Assembly: GCA_002344565.1 (NCBI GenBank)
Contig: DDTZ01000084.1
Coordinates: forward strand, 1 to 14,012
Direction of reading: 5' to 3'
Source of the DNA: Bdellovibrionaceae bacterium UBA2351
Lineage (GTDB): Bacteria; Bdellovibrionota; Bdellovibrionia; Bdellovibrionales; Bdellovibrionaceae
Length of the DNA stretch: 14,012 nt
Part shown: positions 8,278 to 14,012 of the stretch, in pieces
How positions within the stretch are numbered: the stretch's first letter is position 1
How the letters are laid out: every line of letters starts with the position of its first letter
The notes under the pieces: model-generated
What the model saw: the letters and a program-made list of their open reading frames with translations, nothing else
What the model was told of the DNA's origin: nothing
Database searches by the model: none
Made by a program: the position numbers and the translations under genes

Positions 8278-8320
8278 TAAGGATCCTATCGGACTAAATG
8301 GATATATGCTTAATTCTTAT

Positions 8321-8355
8321 CTGAAGCGTTTCAAATTGAAACACGGTGTCTTCAG
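8321..8355. repeat. Nested inverted repeat between metallopeptidase and thioredoxin-like genes
   Basis: CTGAAG at 8321-8326 pairs with CTTCAG at 8350-8355, and inside it GTTTCAA at 8328-8334 pairs with TTGAAAC at 8336-8342 around one central base. The repeat abuts the stop codon of the metallopeptidase-like gene and lies 43 bases before the start of the next minus-strand gene. There is no T-run after it, so it is a poor intrinsic terminator. It could be an operator of the thioredoxin-like operon or an RNA 3'-end structure. Confidence 0.5.
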
Positions 8356-9039
8356 TTAAAAACAGGCGGGCTTAGAGCAGCTTTGATCACGGCAAAGAGC
8401 GCCCAGAAATGCAATTTCCAGACGACACTGCAGGGATGGGTAATTTCGATTTTTTTCGACGGCGGCCGGCGTGTGAACACTGAACGTAGGCTTAGAAATT
8501 CCCGCAAAATTAATATAGGACCATACATCGCTAAAAAAAACAAAAGCGTTTTGCGAACTGTATTCACAAATACGCCTTTCTATGCCATTCCCAAAAGCAA
8601 TGTGGCATCCGCTTACAACTTCGTTTACCGGCTTCACTTTCATTTTTACTAACTCGGGATGTTTTCGATAAAGTAATTTTAAACACACCGAAGTCGCATA
8701 GAAATCGCTTTGTGCTTCTGTTGACGCCCAAGTTGACGATGCTTTTTTCGGCGCCCCGCCAAGTAGGTGACCGACCTCATGGCACAATACAAATGCTAAC
8801 GTTCCATTTTTATCATTTCGTATGTTCTTTCCGACAGAGATTTTAAAGGTGCCGTCCTCTAGAGAGGCACCTCCATAATAATCGTCACTTTCCTCATAGG
8901 TTTCAATTTTCAGATCTAGACCCTTCGATTTTAGAATCGGTTCGTAGATAGAAACAAAAGCAACTTCTGCCGGCGCAGTCGTTGGCAGACTCAATACAAA
9001 GGAGGACCAAAACATGGAAAAAACAAACACCATTCGCAT
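8356..9039 (-). CDS. Exported zinc metallopeptidase-like protein (HEVGH)
   Basis: The 227-residue product begins with a signal peptide (hydrophobic core about 4-18, likely cleavage near TAPA, residues 21-24). AFVLCHEVGHLLGG carries the gluzincin HExxH site (His87, Glu88, His91), and STEAQSDFYA (106-115) supplies a candidate third zinc ligand, Glu108, with Asp112 placed as in M48-type EAxxD helices. The C-terminal part is cysteine-rich (Cys145, 158, 205, 216, 221, 226) with YPSLQCRLEIAFLGALC. These residues suggest a periplasmic or secreted protein stabilised by disulfides. The catalytic set looks complete, so activity is plausible, but the substrate is unknown. No clear ribosome binding site precedes the ATG at 9039; the ATG two codons later is an equal alternative. 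It is transcribed away from the 540-residue gene at 9251. Confidence 0.75.
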   Translation of the reverse strand: MRMVFVFSMFWSSFVLSLPTTAPAEVAFVSIYEPILKSKGLDLKIETYEESDDYYGGASLEDGTFKISVGKNIRNDKNGTLAFVLCHEVGHLLGGAPKKASSTWASTEAQSDFYATSVCLKLLYRKHPELVKMKVKPVNEVVSGCHIAFGNGIERRICEYSSQNAFVFFSDVWSYINFAGISKPTFSVHTPAAVEKNRNYPSLQCRLEIAFLGALCRDQSCSKPACF

Positions 9040-9166
9040 CGAGCTGTCTTATCACGAGTGGACTTGGAATATAAAAAAAAATTGTTAAAGCAACCACCGT
9101 GCACCTTAAAAGTCGCTCACCATGTCGCTCTGAAAATAATATAACTTATTGAATTCTATATTTTTT

Positions 9167-9196
9167 TTGTGACACCCTCGCTTAAGTGTCTATTTA
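9167..9196 (+). promoter_or_regulatory. Probable promoter of the 540-residue gene, with inverted repeat in the spacer
   Basis: TTGTGA at 9167-9172 and TATTTA at 9191-9196 are separated by 18 bases and follow a T-rich run that could act as an UP element. The spacer contains GACAC (9171-9175) and GTGTC (9186-9190), an inverted repeat with 10 bases between the arms, which would place a regulator between the -35 and -10 boxes. The -35 has four of six consensus matches. The start codon lies 54 bases downstream. Confidence 0.4.
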
Positions 9197-9250
9197 TAAG
9201 ACAAAAAAACCTGTAGAAAATGCCTTGGCATCCTTGAAGATATAAAGCGT

Positions 9251-10873
9251 GTGAACTTCATGTACCGGGCCTCTATCACACTGCTACTTCTCATTTCGGT
9301 TGCCTCCAAGGCATCGAATCAACGGCTTGAGTGCCTTCAGTTTTATTCAAAAGATCATCATCATCGACGTACAGACAATGCCCTTCACGATAACACCAAG
9401 AGCCTAGCCAGCCTGTTTCGCGCCCTCATGGTCCGCGACCATTTACACGAGGAAATTACGACACAATTTGACCGCGAACACTTTATCAAGAATCGAATTC
9501 AGACACCTCATCCCAACCGCATCGTGATTGAGTTTGAAAACTCTAAACTCAAATTTCTAAATGATTTCTTAAACGACAAAGACTTGATTACATCTATCGA
9601 TAACTTTGCAAATGCCTACATCTTGAAACAAATAAAAGGATGGATCTACGGCCACTTTGACTTAGGCGTTAGCTTTAAAACCTATTCTGATGGAAAAAGT
9701 CTAACGATCATAATCGATGCGCCTCGCCAGTTCACAGAACATGATCTTACCCGTATCGATGCCGTGTTTGCTGAGTTTCAAATGAACTTAGGCATTCTAC
9801 TAAAAGCGAAAAAAATGTTTCGTGATTCCGACAACATCGAAGAATGGTTTCGTATGGGGGTTGGTCGAACATCGGACGAAGCCTATTTCTCAGCGCGAGT
9901 TTCGCGCAAATTATCTGGTCCAAATTTAGTCAAACACTATTCAAATCCTCTCATTCAAAACAAACTGCGTAGCTTGCTTTTCCATGCCGAAGACAGTCGC
10001 ACAAAGTTGGCCGAGTCCGCAGAGCTCGCACCGTTGATGACTGTCGAACCAGAAACTGGAAAACTAATTCCAAGCCAATCCCTATTCGAAATCCTAAGAA
10101 AAGTATCGGAACCCGACGCGATCAAAAAGGCCGTACTTGAAAATCTACACCTTGAGATTAGCAGTGAAAATGCCGAGAAGCTTTCTATCTATGCCGAAAT
10201 AGTGGACCTTTTAAATCCGAAGTTTTTTGTCGTCGACCAAAGCGTTGTGACCTTAGCTAATGCGGTCAACGGCGGCATTGTTGTCGATCGCAAAGGAATG
10301 GGCTCTGCGAATCAAGTTGCAACAGCGAAAGCGGCCGCGCGGGCACAGACTCCCGCTGAATTCCTAACCTTTAATCGTATCGAAGAAAAGAAAGTCACCG
10401 ACGAAATCAATCTTTATCGTCAAGAGATGGAAACCCAGTGGGGCGCCAAGTGCCGTGGCGACGACTGCGTGATCGAGAACATAACCGGATTAGATATCAA
10501 AGCATTTTTAAATAGCTCACTCATAAAAGGACAACGTGTCGTATTTGTTCCACCAGGAATTCTGGATAGTCACTCGCGATCGGAAATGTCTACCCACGGC
10601 GAAGCTATTGAAAAGCTATTTATCAAACATCTTGTCAAAGCAACTTCAGGTGAAGAGTTCCGAAATCTAACTTTTGCCGTTGATTTCAAAACCGTTAATA
10701 TGAATACAGGTGCCGTTAATTTGCTAGTAAACCCGCTGAATGGCGAGGTATCCCCGCATACTCTTCAATTAATCCGAGATAGTTTCCAAAGGGCCATAGT
10801 CGATTTTAATGTCGAACGAATTAAGCAAAAAAAATCGTCGACCTACTACCCGGCTCAGATTGTAGAACTTTAG
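9251..10873 (+). CDS. Large exported protein of unknown function
   Basis: I do not recognise this 540-residue protein. It opens with a signal peptide (MNFMYRASITLLLLISVASKAS), followed at once by LECLQFYSKDHHHR, a motif with C-x-Q-F-Y that recurs in the next plus-strand gene. The rest is a mixed alpha/beta sequence. A segment NGGIVVDRKGMGSANQVATAKAAARAQ (about residues 338-364) is glycine/alanine-rich, and around residues 397-440 CRGDDC, RVVFVPPGILDS and STHGEAIEKLF look conserved-motif-like. Beyond the motif cysteine there are few others, including the CRGDDC pair. The start is taken as GTG at 9251; the ATG at 9260 would also give a signal peptide, and neither has a strong ribosome binding site. 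It is followed after 129 bases by the glutaminase-like gene on the same strand, and may share a role with it. Confidence 0.8.
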   Translation: MNFMYRASITLLLLISVASKASNQRLECLQFYSKDHHHRRTDNALHDNTKSLASLFRALMVRDHLHEEITTQFDREHFIKNRIQTPHPNRIVIEFENSKLKFLNDFLNDKDLITSIDNFANAYILKQIKGWIYGHFDLGVSFKTYSDGKSLTIIIDAPRQFTEHDLTRIDAVFAEFQMNLGILLKAKKMFRDSDNIEEWFRMGVGRTSDEAYFSARVSRKLSGPNLVKHYSNPLIQNKLRSLLFHAEDSRTKLAESAELAPLMTVEPETGKLIPSQSLFEILRKVSEPDAIKKAVLENLHLEISSENAEKLSIYAEIVDLLNPKFFVVDQSVVTLANAVNGGIVVDRKGMGSANQVATAKAAARAQTPAEFLTFNRIEEKKVTDEINLYRQEMETQWGAKCRGDDCVIENITGLDIKAFLNSSLIKGQRVVFVPPGILDSHSRSEMSTHGEAIEKLFIKHLVKATSGEEFRNLTFAVDFKTVNMNTGAVNLLVNPLNGEVSPHTLQLIRDSFQRAIVDFNVERIKQKKSSTYYPAQIVEL

Positions 10874-10911
10874 GCCCCTATATTTTGTCACTCTGACTGA
10901 ATCGTAGACAC

Positions 10912-10939
10912 CTGAAAATCCCGTAGACGTTTTTATACC
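10912..10939 (+). promoter_or_regulatory. Weak candidate promoter before the glutaminase-like gene
   Basis: CTGAAA at 10912-10917 and TATACC at 10934-10939 are 16 bases apart, each matching four of six consensus bases. Around them are two direct repeats of CGTAGAC (10903-10909 and 10922-10928 approximately, 19 bases apart) and, further down, two TTGCAC hexamers at 10949-10954 and 10961-10966. No terminator for the preceding gene is visible in this 129-base gap, so co-transcription from the upstream promoter is also possible. Confidence 0.25.
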
Positions 10940-11002
10940 ATCCATAACTTGCACCTAGGTTTGCACGTAGCTACTCGAGTAAAAAAACCACAAAGGTACG
11001 TT

Positions 11003-12190
11003 ATGAATAAAACAAATCTGTTTTTGATCTCTGTTGCACTTATTGCCACATTCTCGTCTGAATCATTTGCGACTAATGAAGCCTGCATTCAGTTTTACGG
11101 TAATCAAACCCGTGCAAAGTTTAATACGTACAAACCGCAAGACCCCATTGAACTTCAAAAAACTAAAGACTATTTTTCATCTTTATTGAATGTGGATCTT
11201 CTTCAATATCGTTCTCAAGAAGTTAACCAAGTCGCTTCTGGAATTAAATATAAAGGTTCGCAAAATACGATTCCGAACAAGGCAATCGACGCCCTTACCG
11301 CTAAATATGGAAAGCGTCGCTGGACAACTCAACAAATTATCGCTGAACTAAACGAAGCCACATTTTCCATGCTAGATGCGTACCGCCCGGACGATGCGTC
11401 TGATCGCCGTCATGATTTCCTTCCAAGCAAAGAACTCGCGGAAAGAGTATTAATGTCGATCGAACAACACCCAGTCGTTTCTTCCTACGCATCTGATAAA
11501 TACCAACAACGAGGCACTGAAATCGGTTATTGCTTTGGTCGTGGTTGTTACGTTGACTTAATGTTAATGCGTCTAGGGATTGATCGTGATTCGATCAAAA
11601 AAATCTGGGCCGTTGGACCGATGGCCGCTGGCGGTATTACATGGCAATTTCACATCGGCCATATGGTGCGCTTACCTGACAATACGTGGGTCGTTATCGA
11701 CAACGTTCCTAGTTACGACCAAGTCTATACGGCTCGCCAGTGGGGTGAGCATTTCAAAAAGCAAAACTCGGATGGAACATTACGTTTTTACATCACGGAC
11801 AGCGATAAGTTTACACCTAGCTTAGGAGCCTATGATCCGGTTCAACTAGGGTTAAACATCCATCGATCACGTGACTGGTATAAAGGTTACTTCCAAGATT
11901 TAATGTCTTGGTTCCGTGACTCTAGTGATGCCGAGGTCGCTGAGTTCCTTGGAATACCAAAACTTCCTGCTCGTCCAGAGCCAGTTAATCCAACCCCGCA
12001 ACAACTTGCTGAATCACGTGCTGAAGAAGCAGCATTCAGCAGCCTACCGCCACGTGCAAACCGCAGCGGCTCTCAGCTAGCGGCGCAAAACAGCGGGAAA
12101 AACAGCGGCCGATTCGGAAATATGTGGGATCATATTCGCAACTTCGGAAAACGTTTAGGCTTTGATGCGGAAGAATCGCAGCAACCTTAA
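11003..12190 (+). CDS. Exported protein with transglutaminase/protein-glutaminase-like domain
   Basis: The 395-residue product has a signal peptide (residues 1-23, ending SESFA) followed by NEACIQFYG, the C-x-Q-F-Y motif shared with the upstream gene. The central domain (about 165-255) has the order expected for the transglutaminase/protein-glutaminase fold: CFGRGCYVDLMLMRLGI with candidate nucleophile Cys182, KKIWAVG, then WQFHIGHMVRLPD with His217 or His220, then WVVIDNVP with Asp233, then a TARQWGEHF helix. Spacing (35 residues Cys-His, 16 His-Asp) is close to, though shorter than, protein-glutaminase. If active it would deamidate or cross-link protein glutamines, but a peptidase or inactive member is possible. 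A Pro/Ala/Ser-rich low-complexity stretch (320-370) precedes the C-terminus. The ATG at 11003 has AAAGG six bases upstream and directly begins a signal peptide; the in-frame ATG at 10949 lacks both. Confidence 0.7.
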   Translation: MNKTNLFLISVALIATFSSESFATNEACIQFYGNQTRAKFNTYKPQDPIELQKTKDYFSSLLNVDLLQYRSQEVNQVASGIKYKGSQNTIPNKAIDALTAKYGKRRWTTQQIIAELNEATFSMLDAYRPDDASDRRHDFLPSKELAERVLMSIEQHPVVSSYASDKYQQRGTEIGYCFGRGCYVDLMLMRLGIDRDSIKKIWAVGPMAAGGITWQFHIGHMVRLPDNTWVVIDNVPSYDQVYTARQWGEHFKKQNSDGTLRFYITDSDKFTPSLGAYDPVQLGLNIHRSRDWYKGYFQDLMSWFRDSSDAEVAEFLGIPKLPARPEPVNPTPQQLAESRAEEAAFSSLPPRANRSGSQLAAQNSGKNSGRFGNMWDHIRNFGKRLGFDAEESQQP

Positions 12191-12218
12191 AAAGAAAATT
12201 TAAATTTTGCTTTCTACT

Positions 12219-12244
12219 AGAAGCGCTGTCCTTACAGCGCTTCT
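12219..12244. terminator. Hairpin between convergent genes, possible bidirectional terminator
   Basis: AGAAGCGCTGT at 12219-12229 pairs perfectly with ACAGCGCTTCT at 12234-12244 around the 4-base loop CCTT. The 11-bp GC-containing stem sits 28 bases after the plus-strand stop and downstream of the minus-strand gene at 12298. Neither side has a T-run, so it is not a textbook intrinsic terminator, though it may still stop transcription or protect RNA ends. An AT-only palindrome (12195-12208) lies just before it. Its right arm is also the start of the tandem repeat array. Confidence 0.6.
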
Positions 12245-12316
12245 TCGAAGTCTTCATGGCGCTTCTTCGAAGTCCTCACTGCGCTTCTTCGAAGTCCTCA
12301 CTGCGCTTCTTCGAAG
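12237..12316. repeat. Tandem 22-bp repeat, 3.6 copies, overlapping a gene 3' end
   Basis: Units start at 12237, 12259, 12281 and 12303. Each begins with the 14-base core GCGCTTCTTCGAAG, followed by an 8-base tail (TCTTCATG, TCCTCACT, TCCTCACT; the fourth copy stops after the core). The second and third units are identical, and the first differs only in its tail. The core contains the 8-base palindrome CTTCGAAG. The third and fourth units include the stop codon and last codons (RFEEAQ) of the minus-strand gene ending at 12298, so the array looks like repeated copying of that gene's 3' tail. Contiguous units without spacers exclude a CRISPR array. Confidence 0.95.
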
Positions 12317-12846
12317 CGACACTCATGAGGTGCGTAGTCCATTAGATAATCGTGGCTTTCGCCTTGGATTTCGTAGCTTAGGGTCACTGTGGTTTTTTTA
12401 TACTCGCCGTTGGCGGTTCTTGTGATCGTTTCACTGCGGCTAATGAGCCATGGTTTGATCTCTTTTTTTGCGGACGTTAGACTTTCTCCGCCGCCAACGC
12501 AGCTAAAAATCTCGTCGCTTAAGCGTTTGCAGTTTTTCTTGTCCCAACGAAGCATGATGTCTGAACCCGTGTTTTTAGCGACCTCAGACTTCTGTAATAG
12601 TCCTGCCATATCGTTAGGAACAATCATGCGCTGAGCAAATGGAGCATATTGAGTTCCATTGTGGTGCATAACACGAACATTGAAGTAATCACCGTCCTCG
12701 GCAAACCAAAACGAGGTCGTTGGAAACTCAGTCGTACATTTAAAATCAAATGGTCGTTCTATTTTTGGCTTGGTGCCTACTTGAGCCCATGCGCTGAAAC
12801 CAAAAACGCCCATCACTAAAAGAATAAATGCCTTCGAAGTAGCCAT
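12298..12846 (-). CDS. Small exported four-cysteine protein, unknown function
   Basis: The 182-residue product has a clear signal peptide (MATSKAFILLVMGVFGFSAWA, cleavage after residue 21). The mature part holds four cysteines (Cys37, 106, 116, 176), suggesting two disulfides in a periplasmic or secreted protein, and several strand-like segments (YFNVRVMHHNG, TTVTLSYEIQG). I recognise no family. The ATG at 12846 has AGAGGTG about six bases upstream. The C-terminus CRFEEAQ is encoded by the innermost copy of the 22-bp repeat. If the TGA stop were read through, the same frame would stay open for 21 codons through the repeats, ending DFEEAL and then TAA. It is divergent from hemB, with 136 bases between. 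Confidence 0.8.
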   Translation of the reverse strand: MATSKAFILLVMGVFGFSAWAQVGTKPKIERPFDFKCTTEFPTTSFWFAEDGDYFNVRVMHHNGTQYAPFAQRMIVPNDMAGLLQKSEVAKNTGSDIMLRWDKKNCKRLSDEIFSCVGGGESLTSAKKEIKPWLISRSETITRTANGEYKKTTVTLSYEIQGESHDYLMDYAPHECRFEEAQ

Positions 12847-12876
12847 ATTTCACCTCTTTCTGGGTTTAAAATGTTC

Positions 12877-12892
12877 CCCGTTATTCAACGGG
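12877..12892. repeat. Short inverted repeat in the leader between the four-cysteine gene and hemB
   Basis: CCCGTT at 12877-12882 and AACGGG at 12887-12892 flank ATTC, forming a 6-bp stem. It is 31 bases upstream of the minus-strand start, so it may be a leader hairpin or an operator there. It is short enough to be chance. Confidence 0.3.
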
Positions 12893-12935
12893 AAGACCGC
12901 CTAGTATTCAAGCGAATTTCTGCTAAAGCCGCAGA

Positions 12936-12963
12936 TTGACAATGAAATTCTATTGAGTAAATG
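12936..12963 (+). promoter_or_regulatory. Candidate hemB promoter
   Basis: A perfect -35 box TTGACA lies at 12936-12941. The best -10 at accepted spacing is TAAATG (12958-12963, 16-base spacer), matching only three of six. The start codon follows 19 bases later, giving a short leader that still holds the ribosome binding site GGAG (12972-12975). Confidence 0.45.
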
Positions 12964-12982
12964 TTAGACACGGAGAGTTTCT

Positions 12983-13969
12983 ATGTATGTTATGAAAAAA
13001 CGGCCCCGACGTATTCGTAAAAACCAATTCATTCGCGACCTGGTTGCCGAGACGTCCCTGCCACAGGCTAGCCAATTAATCTACCCTGTTTTCATACAAG
13101 AAGGCCGAAACTTCTTTCAAGAAATCAAATCCATGCCGGGGCAATACCGCATGAGTGTCGACACACTTTTGCAAAAAATAGCGGGCTGGAAAAAATTAGG
13201 TATTAATAACTATGCCTTATTTCCTAACATCGATAACAAATTAAAAAATGCAAAATCAACAGAGGCTTTAAATAAAAATGGTTTCCTTTACGAAGCCATT
13301 AAGCAAATTAAAGATCGCTTCCCAGAGGTAAATTTATTTACTGATTTGGCATTAGATCCGTTTAACTCTGACGGACATGACGGCATCGTTGAAAATGGCG
13401 AAATCGTAAATGATAAAACACTAGACGTCCTAGCTCGCATGGCTGTCTTACAAGCCCAAGCCGGTGCTGATTTCGTTTGCCCAAGCGACATGATGGATGG
13501 ACGCGTCGGCCAGATTCGCAAAGCCCTGGAAAGCGAAGGCCTATCCAATACTGGTATCGTAGCCTACTCAGCAAAGTATGCCTCTTCGTTTTACGGTCCG
13601 TTCCGTGATGCTTTAGATTCGGCTCCACGCGCCGGCGATAAAAAGACATATCAAATGGATTACAGAAACGCACGCGAAGCCATCAAAGAAATTGATTTGG
13701 ACATCAAAGAAGGCGCCGATATCGTGATGATTAAACCAGCTCTGAGTTACCTTGATATTATCACGCAAGCGAAACGCTACTTTAAACATCCTGTCGCTGC
13801 TTATAATGTGAGTGGTGAATACGCGATGGTAAAGGCTGCAGGTCAAAATGGCTGGATCGACGAAGACAAAGCCATGATCGAAATTCTAACCTCGATCAAA
13901 CGTGCAGGCGCTGATATAATTTTTACCTATCACGCTATCGATTACGCAAAATTAAGGACGACATTATGA
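12983..13969 (+). CDS. hemB: Porphobilinogen synthase (delta-aminolevulinate dehydratase), HemB
   Basis: HemB condenses two 5-aminolevulinate molecules to porphobilinogen in cytoplasmic heme and tetrapyrrole synthesis. The 328-residue length is normal. Both active-site lysines are present: Lys198 in AYSAKYASSFYGPFRDA and Lys251 in VMIKPALSYLDI. Other family blocks are RRIRKN near the start, YPVFIQEG, ADFVCPSDMMDGRV and AAYNVSGEYAM. In the metal loop DLALDPFNSDGHDG (121-134) the three cysteines of zinc-type enzymes are Ala123, Asp125 and Asp133, so this is the non-zinc, Mg-type form. The first ATG is chosen because GGAG lies seven bases upstream. The stop codon overlaps the next ATG by four bases (ATGA), pointing to translational coupling. 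Confidence 0.97.
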   Translation: MYVMKKRPRRIRKNQFIRDLVAETSLPQASQLIYPVFIQEGRNFFQEIKSMPGQYRMSVDTLLQKIAGWKKLGINNYALFPNIDNKLKNAKSTEALNKNGFLYEAIKQIKDRFPEVNLFTDLALDPFNSDGHDGIVENGEIVNDKTLDVLARMAVLQAQAGADFVCPSDMMDGRVGQIRKALESEGLSNTGIVAYSAKYASSFYGPFRDALDSAPRAGDKKTYQMDYRNAREAIKEIDLDIKEGADIVMIKPALSYLDIITQAKRYFKHPVAAYNVSGEYAMVKAAGQNGWIDEDKAMIEILTSIKRAGADIIFTYHAIDYAKLRTTL

Positions 13970-14012
13970 TTATTTCACGCTGGCAAGGGACACAAGAATT
14001 GTCCATTGATAA
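13966..14012 (+). CDS. Start of a gene coupled to hemB, cut by the window end
   Basis: The ATG at 13966 overlaps the hemB stop in ATGA, and AAGGA lies eight bases before it inside the hemB 3' end, so this is very likely a real start. Only 15 codons are visible (MIISRWQGTQELSID), too few to identify the product. From memory some small cupin proteins open in a similar way, but that is a guess and not an assignment. Confidence 0.6.
   Translation, partial: MIISRWQGTQELSID

Noticed and set aside
8383..8652. 89-codon plus-strand frame
   Set aside because: It is antisense to the metallopeptidase-like gene and has no signal or motif of its own.
9060..9120. Minus-strand promoter for the metallopeptidase-like gene (TTGCTT and TATATT)
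   Set aside because: The spacing is only about 14 bases, too short for a standard promoter, and the match relies on a homopolymer T-run.
9220..9237. Five-codon upstream frame (MPWHP) before the 540-residue gene
   Set aside because: No ribosome binding site and too short to tell from chance; the small inverted repeat ATGCC/GGCAT in it is equally weak.
10949..11002. Extended N-terminus of the glutaminase-like protein from an earlier ATG
   Set aside because: It has no ribosome binding site, would put 18 extra residues ahead of a good signal peptide, and the ATG at 11003 has AAAGG at proper spacing.
12195..12208. AT-only palindrome AAAATTTAAATTTT
   Set aside because: It has no loop and no GC, so it is unlikely to form a stable RNA hairpin; such palindromes arise easily in AT-rich DNA.
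12237..12316. CRISPR-like array
   Set aside because: The 22-bp units are directly contiguous with no unique spacers, and no cas gene is present.
13362..13673. 103-codon minus-strand frame rich in Arg, His and Cys
   Set aside because: It is antisense to hemB, whose active-site residues are all intact.

Overview
The window looks like chromosomal DNA of a Bdellovibrio-type predatory bacterium (Bdellovibrionota). This rests on the overall mix: a long membrane-anchored FadE, moderate base composition, strong AGGAG-type ribosome binding sites, and many unrecognised exported proteins beside ordinary housekeeping genes. I could not search a database, so the taxon is an inference. I see no integrase, transposase, CRISPR array, tRNA or rRNA.

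Layout. Positions 36-2874 (minus strand) hold fadE, a long acyl-CoA dehydrogenase with its own likely promoter, and upstream of it a tiny exported Ala/Pro-rich protein closed by a strong hairpin terminator (2561-2599). mutM (2965-3777, minus) is divergent from a six-helix membrane protein of the VC0807 type (3841-4557, plus). A proline-rich lipoprotein of unknown function (4715-5965, plus) runs tail to tail into a minus-strand block, with only 2 bases between the stop codons. That block is transcribed from about 8277 down to 5968: a membrane-anchored thioredoxin-like protein with a CxC motif, a HAMP-less methyl-accepting chemotaxis protein with a histidine-rich membrane domain, and tsaE (tRNA t6A synthesis).

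Positions 8356-12846 are the accessory part. All four genes there encode proteins with apparent signal peptides: an HEVGH zinc metallopeptidase-like protein (minus), a 540-residue unknown protein (plus), a protein whose central domain resembles the transglutaminase/protein-glutaminase fold (plus), and a four-cysteine unknown protein (minus). The two plus-strand proteins share a C-x-Q-F-Y motif just after the signal peptide. Between the last two genes lies an 11-bp-stem hairpin fused to a 22-bp tandem repeat that copies the 3' end of the minus-strand gene, including its stop codon.

The window ends with hemB (12983-13969, plus), a Mg-type porphobilinogen synthase. Its stop codon overlaps the start of a further gene that is cut by the window edge.

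The genes do not form one pathway. The most promising candidates for undescribed biology are the exported cluster at 8356-12846, especially the glutaminase-like protein, and the pairing of the thioredoxin-like gene with the His-rich chemoreceptor.
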